From positions 83,480,706-83,544,705 of the forward strand of contig OZ024934.1 in assembly GCA_964017235.1 (NCBI GenBank): a DNA stretch of 64,000 bases, in the 5' to 3' direction. A program made the position numbers and the translations under genes. Under the pieces are notes generated by a model. That model was not told where the DNA came from and ran no database searches. It saw only the letters and a program-made list of their open reading frames with translations. The stretch is from Sabellastarte sp. h YS-2021. Its lineage: Eukaryota; Annelida; Polychaeta; Sabellida; Sabellidae. This document shows, piece after piece, positions 24,201 to 32,273 of the stretch; positions within the stretch are counted from its first letter, which is position 1, and the number at the start of each line of letters is the position of its first letter.

Positions 24201-27200
24201 GCATTTAGCTTCAGATTTGTGTATATTCGTTGGTGGTCAACAAAGTTTTTGGTTATTCATATCACTTCAACAAAAAGAACATTTGCACCATTTACACCAT
24301 TTAAGTTTCAAGGGGTGTTTGATATGAATCTGCAATTATCTGCAGACATTGTAACATATTGAAACAACCAAAATATGTTTTGGGTAAACTTGTAATGTCC
24401 CTAAAACACAGAAATGTTGTGATATGTTTCTTGTCTGTTATGGGGCTGTTCCATCTTGGCGAGCCTATCATAAACCTACTTTAAGATTGGAAAAAAAATA
24501 TTTCACAATCCATTGGTTTAGTTTGAGATAGGTTTAAAGTCTCATCCCGATAAGAACAAAGATTACCACACATAGGTTCCAGACAAGTTTATGATAGGTT
24601 TATGAGCCATAAACGATCAAGTTCAGATGAAATAGACAGGTTTAAGATCTTTATAAGATGGAAAAGATTGTTTTGAGACTGTGAAGATAGGTTTAAGATC
24701 ATTGTATGCTCAATAAGATGACTTTGCGAGTGAAAAGATAGGATTACAATAGATTTAAGGTGATAAAAAAATCTGATTGGGTCTCTTGCAGTTTGTGGGT
24801 TTGCAGGCTTCTTATAACTTTGAAATATTAAAATATCATTGTAAGCAAGACATGTAGAGTCCTCTGTAAAGTGCCTTATATTATTATGTCACTGTAATGT
24901 CAATAAATGTCTAAACCAACCTTTCTTGTTTACGTGATGGGTCGAAGGTTGAATGGGACATAAAACCCAAATTTTGACCTTTGACCTTAAGAGGCCAAAG
25001 ACCATAATCACAGAGAAATGTTTTTCATTTAAAAATAACTCTAACAAAATCTGGTGGGAATAAGGCATGTAAAAGGAAGTCATGTGTTGGGAAGTGCTTT
25101 CAAATCTTTTTACTAAAACTGAAAAAGCTACAGATTACAATACGTTATTTGTTAAAATTTTCTTGTTGATGCATGAATACATATTAATATGTGTTTACGT
25201 GCAAATAGGCAATAAACACAACAATTTCTCAGAAAGATTATCTGTTTCTGGTAATGGCTGAAGACAGATTCCTAATTCACTCCATACTCAAGACTTAAGA
25301 AAATCTCTCGTTCTTTTAAAACCACGTGATATACATGTCTATTCTGATATACTAGTATTATGATATATTATGCCTACCCTTAAGACGCCTTCTTATGTCA
25401 ATATTACTCCAAGATCCTAAGCACCTGATTAAATAATAGTCAATATTTGTCTTATTCACTCCTGGTCAATGAATATCTGAATTGAAATTTCTTTACACAT
25501 TTTACCCTTTTGATACAAGTGCAATCAATAGATTCTACAGATTTCTTATATTAGACTTGTTTGATCACCGAGAGATTTGCGACAAGAATAATGTCTGAAG
25601 ATCATTTCAAATCAACCTTCACCACTCTGCCTCATGTGCTCGGTTTGGTGGCTTAGTGGCTTCACCTTATACTCCTGATATTTTGGGTTTGAATCTTAGT
25701 CCCGGCTTGAATATAGAAAATAACCAGGCTGAATGGGTTTCAGTCTACTAGCGCGGGCTGCAAAACAATCAGAGTGACGAGTAGTGCACTGAGGCAGTTA
25801 CCCATCCTAGTACTAATGTAGCCCATTGTCTCTTAACTTCAGTGATGAGACTGGTACTCATCATGAAAGTCCGGAGACAAAAAGAGAGAAAAATGTGATC
25901 ACTAGAACTGCGAGCCTTGTTAGAGCTCATGCTTAAAAACTGACAGTTCTCTGACTGAGTGATTCACTCAGTAGTATAGACATTTTGGTGCCAGATTATC
26001 CACAAAGTCCTTTGCACAACCCAGCTAGTCTGGTCTTAAATTAATACCTTTTTCCTTAAGGCCTGTTCGCACTGTTACATGCGGTCGTAACAATTTGTAA
26101 TTTCATTTTCTTTCACAACTTTGTCACTAGACTAAACAAAGTGAACTTGCATCTTGGTAGTGGATGTTTAAAAATGAACCACCCCTATAGCCATTTGGCT
26201 TTCCCCTCCCTCCCCTCTGGTGTGTACATTCCTGTTTATAACGTGAGAGCCAGTGGCAGAGTGGTAACACTCTCGCCTCCCACCTCTGAGGCTGGTGTTC
26301 GATCCCCGTCATGGCCTCAAGTGGGAAAGCTGGTAGTTGCTTGCCGTTGGTCGGCAATTTACAGTGCAGAACCCTAACGAACTGTATGTACTAGTTTCCT
26401 CTGCCCTTCCAACTACCCGTCATCATATGACCTGTACAGTGTTGAAAGTGACGTAAAATCCCAAATAAATAAATAAATATAACGTGAGAGCTTATGGCAG
26501 GTTTATCAAACATTTTTAAAAAAACTGTTATGTCCTTGAAAATGCTGTCAGCGTTGTGTCGAACTGTGTCCTACCCAAATGTGATAAGGGGTTATATCAT
26601 TTTATGTTCACATGACATCATGCCCCGACATAGAACAAATCAACAGGCAGCTTACAATGCTTCAGTTATGTGTCTTTAAACTAGAATGGTTATAGACTGA
26701 CATTACTGTTTAGTGTTTACACATTGTGGATGACAAGTCGAAATGATCGAAATGTGCAGAGAGATGTGCTTAAGAAAAGATAACGGAGAAAGAGGAAAAA
26801 GGTGAATGCAAGTTGGTCAAGAATCTGCACCATAAACCCCAACTATCTAATCCAATATAATCTACTGCTTTGCTCATCACACGAAAGAGCTCAAGTGTGT
26901 TAATCTAACAAAAGAACTGACAATATATCAGCAATTGATCAGCAAGCATTTAACAATATTCCATCTTCAAAGCCCAAAGTTGAAGTGACATTCACAGAGA
27001 AAGAGTATATGCTAAGTTGGGAAAGTCTTTTTCAGACATACGATTTTAACCTTTTTCTGAAACAGGCAGGGGTTGGGGCAGAACGAACCTCATCAGGTAA
27101 ATCATTACCTCTGCCAGGAGGTTATGTTTTCACCTGGGTTTGTTTGTGAGTTTGTTTGTGAACAAAATAACTCAAAACTTATGGACGGATTTTGATGAAA

Positions 27201-30200
27201 TTTTCAGGATATGTCTGAAAAGGTAAGAGGAAGAAATGATTCAATTTTGGGAGTGATCCGGATCACTATCTGAATCTTCTGGATCCATGAAATGTAATTG
27301 AGCTCCCGTGGTGGAGGTATGCACTCTCCAAGTGCTCTTGTTCTAAACTGTGGGCTCATGCCACTGTGAAAAGTGATAATAAAGTAACATCTTATGGTAA
27401 ACAGAGCAACTGTCACATAATATTCATAGCAAAGCACGAGACCATGGTGGCACAGTGGTAACACACTCACCTCCCACATCTGATGACAGAGTTCGAATCC
27501 CGGTCTGACCTCATGTGGGAAAGCTGGTAGTTACTTGCTGTTAGTTGAGACCGGCAGTTCAAAGAACCTTGATCAACTGTATGTACTGGTTTCTTCTGTC
27601 TTTCCAACCACCTGTCACAATATAATCCTTAACGTACTAGATATGATAATGCCATGCATATCAGGGTTTATATAGGTTTTTAACTGGCACTTAGATTCTA
27701 TGCAATACATCAACAGTCACCTGAGTTGTTTGACTTTTTTGCAAATAATAAAAGAGAAATTTAATACGACTTCTGAATAAAAACTTGCTATGCCCAACCA
27801 GATCTTTCAAACAGTTGCCTCACAAAACCCTAATGGTGTTTACTTTGTTAATGATGAGGTTAAAATTGTTTAATGGTCAGACGAAAGGCAGTAGATGTTA
27901 AAATTGAAATTGTGTAGGAACTTTGTGAGAATCTTTTTGTACAGAGATTTAGCTGTGTAAAAGGTCTAATCAGATTGCAATTGCAGGTTTCATGTCAACC
28001 TGTCTATGGGGGACAAACCAGATGAACCGCATAGCACTGCCTTCCACTTTAACCCAAGATTTAACGAGGGACTGGTCGTAAGAAATAGCTTCCTCAGTGA
28101 GTGATATACTGGATATTTTGAAAATTTGTATCTTTCCATTAAAAAGAGGGATTGTCTTCTTTTGACATTCTCACAAGAAATTATTTTACTTCATCAGCTA
28201 TGAAAGCTTGGCTATAAAAAATGCAGTATTGTTTTTGAAAACATGATGGCCACCGGCCCATCACAAATGTTTACTCCAAATCAGTCTTACCATTTATCTA
28301 AAACCATCATACAAGTTTATATGTACAAAATAGAACACTTCTTTCCGGGCAATAATATGACTTATAAAACCAGAGGGCAATATCACTTGCTCTAGATAGA
28401 AGTGTTTAATGCTGTTTATTATACAAAAAGGTTTTAGATTACTAAAGAATGTTAAATGCTGTTAACTGACTGGTGCCTTGGTTTACTTAATACCACCCTG
28501 TCACACACTAAATAATGAAATGCTAATCATGTTAGACTCTTGGCCATTGAGGGTTTTTTTCAAGCAAAACATACTACACTGCACACTAATTTGCTTTAAG
28601 CCTTCATCAATCTTACTTTCATATATACCTTTCTCCAGGGTAGACCATATGACCCCATTTTCCATCCCAAGTTCTGCGACTGACAAAGAATTGCTATTTG
28701 TGACAAGTCTTTGTTTTGTTTCTGTATTGCCATAGTGTAGTGATGTATGTTGGATATGGGCAGTAAATCTCAGTCAAGACTTAGGATGGTGTGGAACACT
28801 CTAGTTATTATAGTTTTTGCACATCTCTCATGTACATGTTAAAATTTTCTGCACATTACAGACCTCGTATATGAAAAATTTGGGGAACACTGTACATTGT
28901 GAGAATACATTTCTTACTGATATGTTGTACAGTCCTTCCTGCTGTACTAAATGTTTCTCAGTGTTATGTTGTACATTTATCACGCACACCACAGACAATG
29001 GCTGGGGCGGAGAGGAAAGGGATGGGCCTAAGATGTATCTACAGCCTGATCAGCAGTTTGAACTTGTCATCCTGGTCACAGATACTTGCTACAAGGTATA
29101 GTGACATGTCCTCTTAAATATCAGGACTAACAATAGCGCCAGGGAGTTCTTCTTCATCCCAATCTGTTAAAACTGCATTGTAAAATTGTCTCTGTGTAAA
29201 TAACAACACTCATTATAATGACATAATATAGTGAAACAAATGAACAATTCGATTTGTAGCCAGTCTGGATCATTGGTGCACGTATATATTAAATATTTGT
29301 AAACTGCACCCTTTAGCCTGCCTCTGGAATGATAGGGCCAATGATAATGGACAACCACTTTAACTATTCATCTGAGCCACCATGCTTTTATCCGGGATCA
29401 AACCAGGGTCGTCTGAGTTTCTGGGCTAATGTATTACTCACTAGGACACAGTGGGGGGTGTGCAGTACCTGATATTATGCAGCGTGTATTTTGTTTCAGG
29501 CTGCACTAAATGGACAACATTTCTGTGACTACGATCACAGGGTGGCAAAGGAAGATGTCAACTGCTTAGCGATTCATGGGGATGTTATGCTGCATCAGAT
29601 TCAGCTCAGTGACCCACGCAAACCTGCTGTAAGTTTATACATGTATATAGATCTCATCTAATATATTTTAAATAATAATTATGTACACTTGCGCTATAGT
29701 GAGTAGAGATCTGCTACATTGAATTCCCTCTTAAGGAGAGGTAAAGGTCTGTGCCTCACAGTGCATACCACTGAGATATGTTTTAAAAGTGTACGACAGT
29801 GTAAAACCAGCTATGTTAGTAACAAAACATTTAATGTCTTCTGTAAGCGATATTCCCATGAAAAGAATTGCAAGAATAGCCTGAACTTCAAAGAAAACTT
29901 CTTTAGTAAGTTCAAGGTCATTGTATATGACACAGCTGTACTTAAATAACCATGGGGTAAGGGCTGTGGTGGGGTTAAACATGCCTGGCGTCAAATAAGG
30001 ATAAGTCTATGCCCAGGTAAAATGTAAAGAATTATTCATATAATGATCCTTAAGCAACTGTTTGTGTCATCGTCTGACAAAACTTCAGGTCAACCGATTG
30101 CAGATTTACAGGTCCATTGTGAACTTAAGGAAGGCATTATAAGGCTATTCCATTATTGTTATTATCTGATGATAAACCTACATTGCGATTGGAAAAAATA

Positions 30201-32273
30201 AAAATATTCATGATTCATATGTGTAGTTTGAGATAGATTTTAAGATAGGTTTCAGAAATTACACAATAACTTTCCAGTTGACATTGCTTCAAGAAGTCTT
30301 CAAGAAGTTTTTTGTATAGTTTCCCGATTTGTCCGATTGATTTACAAACCTTAACGATCAACTTAAGATAAAATTTATACATTTACCATAGCTATTAGAT
30401 CAAAATATTAATTTACAAATGGAACAATTAGGTTTTAGATGGGTTTAAAATGAATTCCTGATCCTAGAATTCGACCTTATGGGGATTTGGAGCAGTATAC
30501 GATAATTTCAGTTTAATATTATTGTAAACTCCCAAGATCTGTCATTACAAATCTACGGGAAGTACCAGATCTTCCTACAAGATCATCCAGATTGTAGTTT
30601 GTGATGGGTTTATGATCAGTCCGACAGAAAACATCAAGCCCCTGATTGACTAAAATGAGGAATCTTGTTCCAATCGGGGAGACAATCAGAATAATGAAAC
30701 AGTGAATAAGTATAACAAAGCTTACATTACAATGTGTTGTTTTCTTATACTCCTTAGACTTTGCCATTTGAACAGTGTGTGCCATATGGAGCAGTCACAG
30801 GCACAGTGGTCCGTATCCATGGCATACCCAAGATGGATGCAGACCGGTGAGTAACTTCCCCGCCGCAATACCAGTTATATTGTCTTCTGTTATCTATTTC
30901 TTTCATTTTATGAACTCATTTTTGATTTTTCAAACATTTGTACTTCCTTGTTCTTTTTAAATGAAAGGACTCAAACTTAAACAAATCTTCTGATAATAAA
31001 AGAAAATCATACCCTCTGAATATGATCAGTTCTTACTAGTTGTTTGAGACTACACTTGAAATCTTTCACCACTATCCATCACCAACGAGGAACTTCAAAC
31101 TGAACTTGGACTTGAACCCGGGGCTCTTAAGTTCCTCACTTGTCATCTAGAATTGGAACGAAGACAATTGGGTTTAGTATAACATCCTTTTCTTTTTCTG
31201 CAATTTCAAAGATTCGCCATCAATTTCTTAACTGATGACAAGGAAGACATAGCCTTTCACTTCAACCCTCGTTTTGGTGGTCAAGTGGTTGTGAGGAACA
31301 CTAAAGAGGATGGTGTGTGGGGGACAGAAGAGAGAGAACAGCCCACATTCCCATTTGTACGAGGACAAGAGTTCAAGGTCATCATATTCAGTGACCCTGA
31401 GAAGTTTCAGGTGGGTACAAATAGAACTGAATACGGGATGGAGTGTTACCTCTGTAGAGATTGCTTCGAATTAAAATCTGACTTTGCTTTTTTGGAGGCA
31501 TTGCAATATTATTGCAATATCGTAAGCTCATGAAAATTATATTATTTAGTTTAATATTAGTTGGATGGAGATATTCAAGTGGAACAATGTCCTCCTGTAT
31601 CATTTTGACATGGGACTGAGGCGGCAGTAACAATATGTTCATAGACTTGGATAAACTTTTTGAATTTTTTTTTTGCCAATGAACTTGATAGAGATCTCAT
31701 TTGCAAAGCAAAATGTAGTTCACCTCACCGACCTGTTTATCAGTACTTAACAGTGATTAAAAAAAATCTAGCTAGACAAACATTTTCAAAAATTTAATGT
31801 GACAAGGTAAAGTAATCATTTTATTGAATATTTGTATTTGTCACAATATCACACTTACTGCACACTTATTCAAAGCACAAATTAACCCATCCCAACTGCA
31901 CAACTATAGCCCAAGCTCTCTGGTGACTGATATTCCCCTAACAAAAAGACAGAGACTCAGGTATAAATATCAATGCCCCTGTCACTGGCAATAGGACTCA
32001 GAGGATGACCATTTTAAGTGATCACCCAAGCCACTATGTATCTTCCCGTATCTGGGATCCCACCAAAGTTCTTTGTGTTCTTAGGCAAAGGTGCTGCCAA
32101 CTAGGAAATAGTAGTAGATCAATGGAATGAGATGATTCTGTTTATATTCTGATTTTCAGGTGATCGTCAATAATGAAAACTTTGTGACATACAACCACAG
32201 GATCAAGAACCTGAAGAAAATCATCTTTATCCAGATAGTTGGCGACCTGGATTTGTACAGTGTCCAGCTGTAG
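12197..32273 (+). CDS. Tandem-repeat galectin (galectin 1), eight exons
   Basis: Spliced coding exons: 12197-12268, 24049-24134, 27987-28096, 28995-29095, 29500-29628, 30758-30846, 31212-31410, 32160-32273. All introns are GT-AG and all phases agree, giving 299 residues. Galectins bind beta-galactosides and act in the cytosol and, after unconventional secretion, outside cells, for example in innate recognition. CRD1 spans about residues 25-162 with H73, N75, R77, N86, W93, E96 and R98 (HFNPR, RN, WGGEER). CRD2 spans about 169-299 with H212, N214, R216, N225, W232, E235 and R237 (HFNPR, RN, WGTEER). There is no signal peptide or membrane segment, as usual for galectins. The CRDs are joined by a very short linker. 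The intron pattern is partly the same in both CRDs. The promoter is interrupted by the DIRS element. Confidence 0.95.
12269..13050 (+). other. Start of galectin 1 intron 1
   Basis: No gene assigned. An 81-codon Gln-rich frame (12731-12976; [19 protein letters not shown]) sits upstream of a Harbinger remnant of opposite orientation. It could be a fragment of a transposon accessory protein, but no domain is recognisable. Confidence 0.4.
13109..13170. repeat. Exact 62-bp copy of the galectin 1 5' UTR
   Basis: Identical over 62 bases to 12114-12175 (ATTGCTGACACTCTG... through CATCCTGTGAA), in the same orientation, 995 bp downstream in intron 1. It is directly followed by a long perfect hairpin. 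Identity without mismatches implies a recent event or an assembly artefact. Confidence 0.95.
13169..13270. repeat. Perfect 37-bp inverted repeat (hairpin)
   Basis: Arms 13169-13205 and 13234-13270 are exact reverse complements (AAGTTCAAAGTTTCAATCAC... against ...GTGATTGAAACTTTGAACTT) around a 28-base A/C-rich loop. It begins within the last two bases of the copied 62-bp block. Confidence 0.95.
13734..14700 (-). pseudogene. PIF/Harbinger transposase remnant
   Basis: On the minus strand, the region near 14640-14520 reads [10 protein letters not shown], then 14451-14080 reads [38 protein letters not shown] and [12 protein letters not shown], the typical core of a HARBI1-like nuclease. The C-terminal remainder (14075-13734) contains [13 protein letters not shown]. 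The conserved GxLDGKH reads ALDRKH here. Frame changes separate the parts. It is distinct from the copy at 997-2076 and diverged from it. Confidence 0.82.
14801..15107. repeat. Two tandem foldback units, Harbinger-like ends
   Basis: Two units of about 150 bp (14801-14955 and 14961-15107) each start near ATCCACCACTGG and end near CAGTGATGGATTATTA, with internal complementary segments (TCCAACTGACAATT against AACTGCCAATTGGACTG). The TAA/TTA edges fit Harbinger target sites, and they adjoin a Harbinger transposase remnant, so they may be its terminal derivatives. Confidence 0.6.
15130..15325 (+). mobile_element. tRNA-derived SINE, family A
   Basis: A tRNA-like head (GGGCAGTGGTAACAC as A box, GATTCAAACCC as B box) is followed by the family body 'GGTCGGCAGTTCACAGTGCAGAACC', broken by point changes, and a 3' part CATCGTGATATGACC. 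It matches the better preserved copy at 26251. Confidence 0.8.
15455..15985. repeat. AT-rich foldback and diverged direct repeats
   Basis: About 15458-15525 is complementary to about 15660-15720 (TTCTTTGAATGAGAGGC against GCTTTCATTCAAGGAAGG). After it, two diverged direct copies (about 15747-15835 and 15900-15985) share TTGAATACCAATATTAAA / TGGAATACCTATATTAAA. No coding potential is seen. Confidence 0.55.
15988..16131. repeat. Array of palindromes built on TTGTACAA
   Basis: Five palindromic blocks occur in 144 bases: imperfect ones at 15988-16009 and 16020-16036, then a perfect 24-bp palindrome at 16051-16074, a 20-bp core at 16082-16101 and a nearly perfect copy at 16108-16131. Each has TTGTACAAGTTAT joined to its complement. 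The spacing is irregular (about 26-32 bp). They immediately precede an open frame. Confidence 0.9.
16147..16530 (+). CDS. Orphan 127-codon ORF downstream of palindrome array
   Basis: The frame begins at an ATG sixteen bases after the last palindrome (it is open further upstream without an ATG) and ends at TGA. The predicted product is 127 residues, Cys-containing, with segments such as [28 protein letters not shown] and [16 protein letters not shown] recognise no family. Composition is AT-rich like its surroundings. It lies in the sense direction inside galectin 1 intron 1. An AATAAA-rich tail (16680-16705) follows 150 bases later. It may be a fragment of a mobile element. Confidence 0.4.
   Translation: MTYIYIPLIVNDVPVEAKLYRRVNKFMCNVSASTNLCVTLCTKMVIYGSCSNISKTPNHIIYHTIVSMKVMCDSKCQLLKVVRDHNTINEEGLKHVENIKDLLYMRVFKNGFTAEEINAMLNFVCTT
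16531..16840 (+). other. AT-rich DNA with AATAAA run
   Basis: No coding sequence seen. GATAAATAAATAAATGGGC and further AATAAA copies (16677-16710) could be a poly(A) signal or a non-LTR/SINE tail belonging to the preceding ORF. Confidence 0.4.
16845..17100 (-). repeat. Interspersed repeat R1, inverted copy
   Basis: This 250-bp block is the reverse complement of 18830-19070 with high similarity over its length. Shared words include AATAGGTGTGTTATCCCTTT, CACAAAGAGTATTTCATATA and CAATATTTATGCAAATATTA. A third, more diverged copy is at 18410-18675. Confidence 0.85.
17101..17786 (+). other. AT-rich intronic DNA
   Basis: No gene found. About 17560-17740 resembles, in reverse orientation and heavily decayed, the 27095-27345 repeat ('AGTACTTGGGAGAGTGCATACCTCTG', broken by changes; GATCCAGATCAC-like words). 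Confidence 0.4.
17798..18021 (-). mobile_element. SINE family A with perfect 11-bp target duplication
   Basis: A minus-strand tRNA-derived SINE. The tRNA-like head lies at the right (complement of GATTCGAACTCTGATCTCAG and GTGTTACCACTGTGCC) and the tail ATTTATTTGGGTTTTTAC at the left. It is flanked by GTTATAAAAAT at 17787-17797 and 18022-18032, the kind of duplication left by LINE-type integration. Confidence 0.93.
18033..18400. repeat. Interspersed repeat R2 (with GGTCAAAGGTCA)
   Basis: A block beginning ATGATACCTCCTTGGTGGAGG and containing GTAGAAAACATTTTGACAG, GGTCAAGGTCAAAGGTC and ATCAAGTGTCAACATCCT recurs at about 34980-35560 (split by a SINE) and, inverted, at about 63290-63480. No coding content. 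Confidence 0.65.
18410..19070 (+). repeat. Interspersed repeat R1, two direct copies
   Basis: Copies at about 18410-18675 and 18830-19070 share ATAGACCCA-A-ACTGAT, TTAATATTT and AAAGGGATAACA. The second is the inverted partner of 16845-17100, giving a large potential foldback with a loop of about 1.7 kb. Confidence 0.8.
19071..19500. other. AT-rich intronic DNA, nothing recognised
   Basis: No open frame, repeat unit or motif of note. It separates repeat R1 from the PC4-like ORF. Confidence 0.4.
19502..20185 (-). pseudogene. ORF with two PC4/p15-like domains
   Basis: The open frame 20017-19502 (171 residues) contains two segments resembling the transcriptional coactivator p15 (PC4) single-strand DNA-binding fold. 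The first is about residues 9-58 ([16 protein letters not shown] ... [10 protein letters not shown]). The second is about residues 79-136 ([11 protein letters not shown] ... VSIRLWK ... [15 protein letters not shown]), with the basic/aromatic strand and the PTxxGISL-x-EW signature. In-frame sequence continues upstream to about 20185, including [12 protein letters not shown], but is cut by one TGA near 20116. It lies antisense inside galectin 1 intron 1. Such ORFs could belong to a mobile element or virus-like insertion; no neighbour confirms this. The domain assignment is by eye only. Confidence 0.5.
20190..21425. other. Intronic repeat-rich DNA
   Basis: No gene. Two short tRNA-like pieces on the minus strand (about 20283-20320 around GGATTTGAACCTGGGACC, and about 21003-21065 around TTTGAAACC and ACCTTAATCACTACACC) look like decayed SINE heads. 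Two loosely similar segments contain ACCATTTTGTTTTT (about 20665 and 20811). From 21110 to 21300 it is nearly pure A/T. Confidence 0.4.
21430..22080. repeat. Minisatellite-like cluster rich in TGACGTCA / GTCATGTGAC palindromes
   Basis: 21430-21520 holds several ATGATGTCAT palindromes and a GTCACGTGT. 21795-22075 holds three repeats of a unit containing GTCATGTGACTGGTCAAGG, CCTAGGCTCCGCCCACTAC and TGATGACGTCACT, i.e. CRE-like, E-box-like and GC-box-like words. It is far more GC-rich than its surroundings. A long open frame (21600-22160) crosses it only because the repeats lack stops; I do not regard it as a gene. Confidence 0.75.
22081..23139. other. Intronic DNA, possible CCAAT box
   Basis: GCAATCTGATTGGCTCGCAC (22080-22099) contains an inverted CCAAT box just after the palindrome cluster and could be promoter-like. 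The rest, including 22450-22700, is AT-rich without recognised features. Confidence 0.3.
23140..23449 (-). mobile_element. tRNA-derived SINE, family B
   Basis: On the minus strand the head reads GCCACTGTGGCCTAGTGGG (A box) and GTGGTTCAAACCCAGG (B box), followed by a body with CATTTAGTCCTATCC. Diverged copies are at 29325-29455 and 31820-32110. Confidence 0.75.
23450..24048 (+). other. End of galectin 1 intron 1
   Basis: No gene or repeat recognised. The intron ends with a T-rich tract and the acceptor TTTTGCAG before exon 2. Confidence 0.6.
24049..24134 (+). CDS. Galectin 1 exon 2 (start of CRD1)
   Basis: Encodes [20 protein letters not shown] followed by GQVLPNANR, the first beta strands of a galectin CRD. 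The last Arg codon is split after two bases (phase 2). It has the same length (86 nt) and phases as exon 2 of gene 2. Confidence 0.95.
24430..24770. repeat. Interspersed repeat R3, copy 1 (intron 2)
   Basis: Contains repeated words GATAGGTTTAAG, AAACCTAC and TTGGAAAAAA, and resembles 30140-30500 in intron 5 (shared ATAAACCTAC...GATTGGAAAAAA...TAGTTTGAGATAG). No terminal repeats could be fixed. Confidence 0.6.
24771..25640 (+). other. Galectin 1 intron 2, unremarkable
   Basis: AT-rich DNA with a GACCTTTGACCTT phrase near 24980; no gene, RNA or clear repeat. Confidence 0.4.
25645..25900 (+). mobile_element. SINE-like element, family C
   Basis: A tRNA-like head (GGTTTGGTGGCTTAGTGGC as A box; GGGTTTGAATCTTAGTCCCG as B box) is followed by an unrelated body that includes GGCAGTTACCCATCC and ends near AGTCCGGAGACAAAAAGAG. 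No target duplication was found. Confidence 0.6.
26251..26477 (+). mobile_element. SINE family A, best preserved copy
   Basis: The head has GTGGCAGAGTGGTAACAC (A box region) and GGTGTTCGATCCCCG (B box); the body has GTTGGTCGGCAATTTACAG; the tail is CCCAAATAAATAAATAAA. It is flanked by a perfect 14-bp duplication, TATAACGTGAGAGC, at 26237-26250 and 26478-26491, so the ends are exact. Confidence 0.95.
26492..27094 (+). other. Galectin 1 intron 2, unremarkable
   Basis: No gene, RNA or repeat recognised. Confidence 0.4.
27095..27345. repeat. Widespread-type element with GGTTATGTTTTCACCTG
   Basis: Starts at about CATTACCTCTGCCAGGAGG, runs through GTTTGTTTGTGAGTTTGTTT, AACTTATGGACGGATTTTGA and TGATCCGGATCACTATC, and ends near GTGGAGGTATGCACTCTCC. 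The ends CCTCTGCCAGGAGG and GGTGGAGG are partly complementary. From memory, repeats with this wording occur across marine invertebrates; I cannot name the family. Confidence 0.65.
27441..27628 (+). mobile_element. SINE family A, 3'-truncated
   Basis: Head CATGGTGGCACAGTGGTAAC and GAGTTCGAATCCCGG, body with GAAAGCTGGTAGTTACTTGC; it ends before the family's AAATAAA tail. Confidence 0.85.
27987..28096 (+). CDS. Galectin 1 exon 3 (CRD1 sugar-binding residues)
   Basis: Completes the split Arg and encodes [20 protein letters not shown] and then [16 protein letters not shown], supplying the HxNPR and RN ligand contacts. It ends in phase 1 at a GTGAGT donor, in the middle of what is a single exon in CRD2. 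Confidence 0.93.
28097..28994 (+). other. Galectin 1 intron 3
   Basis: No gene or repeat recognised. Acceptor ACACCACAG before exon 4. Confidence 0.5.
28995..29095 (+). CDS. Galectin 1 exon 4 (CRD1 W-x-x-E-x-R)
   Basis: Encodes [20 protein letters not shown] and [13 protein letters not shown], with the sugar-stacking Trp and the Glu/Arg pair. Starts in phase 1 and ends in phase 0, with a GTATAG donor. Confidence 0.93.
29325..29455 (-). mobile_element. SINE family B fragment
   Basis: Minus-strand tRNA-like head (complement of GGATCAAACCAGGGTCG and ATTACTCACTAGGACACAGTG) with part of the family B body, in intron 4. Diverged. Confidence 0.55.
29500..29628 (+). CDS. Galectin 1 exon 5 (end of CRD1)
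   Basis: Encodes 43 residues, [20 protein letters not shown] then [16 protein letters not shown] and SDPRKPA. It contains the conserved NGxHFxxYxHR turn and the last CRD strands. Phase 0 at both ends. Confidence 0.95.
29629..30757 (+). repeat. Galectin 1 intron 5 with repeat R3, copy 2
   Basis: About 30140-30500 resembles 24430-24770 (AAACCTACATTGCGATTGG, TGTAGTTTGAGATAG, TAAGATAGGTTT). The rest is unremarkable AT-rich DNA. Acceptor TCCTTAG. Confidence 0.5.
30758..30846 (+). CDS. Galectin 1 exon 6 (linker and start of CRD2)
   Basis: Encodes [20 protein letters not shown] and HGIPKMDAD plus a split Arg (phase 2), the same phase and position as the exon 2/3 junction of CRD1. Donor GTGAGT. Confidence 0.94.
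30847..31211 (+). other. Galectin 1 intron 6
   Basis: 365 bases, nothing recognised. The acceptor is TTTCAAAG (an unusually purine-rich -4 to -2, but AG is present and the reading frame requires it). Confidence 0.7.
31212..31410 (+). CDS. Galectin 1 exon 7 (CRD2 core)
   Basis: Encodes [40 protein letters not shown] and [19 protein letters not shown] through PEKFQ, with all ligand contacts of a galectin CRD in one exon. Donor GTGGGT. Confidence 0.96.
31820..32110 (-). mobile_element. SINE family B, diverged
   Basis: Shares with 23140-23449 the order AACTGCACAA / ACTGCACAAG, CTGATATTCCCCTAAC / CTGACATTCCCTTAAC, AGAGACTCAGG / AGAGGCTCAAGG and AGGATGACCATTT, and ends in a decayed tRNA-like head. 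Confidence 0.65.
32160..32273 (+). CDS. Galectin 1 exon 8 (end of CRD2, stop)
   Basis: Encodes [20 protein letters not shown] and [17 protein letters not shown], then TAG. The NxxNFxxYNHR turn matches exon 5 of CRD1, and the entry phase is also 0. Confidence 0.96.
   Translation: MIVNNENFVTYNHRIKNLKKIIFIQIVGDLDLYSVQL

Noticed and set aside
26127..26377. Overlapping 76- and 78-codon ORFs on both strands, and the similar pair at 34977-35391
   Set aside because: They are translations of SINE family A.
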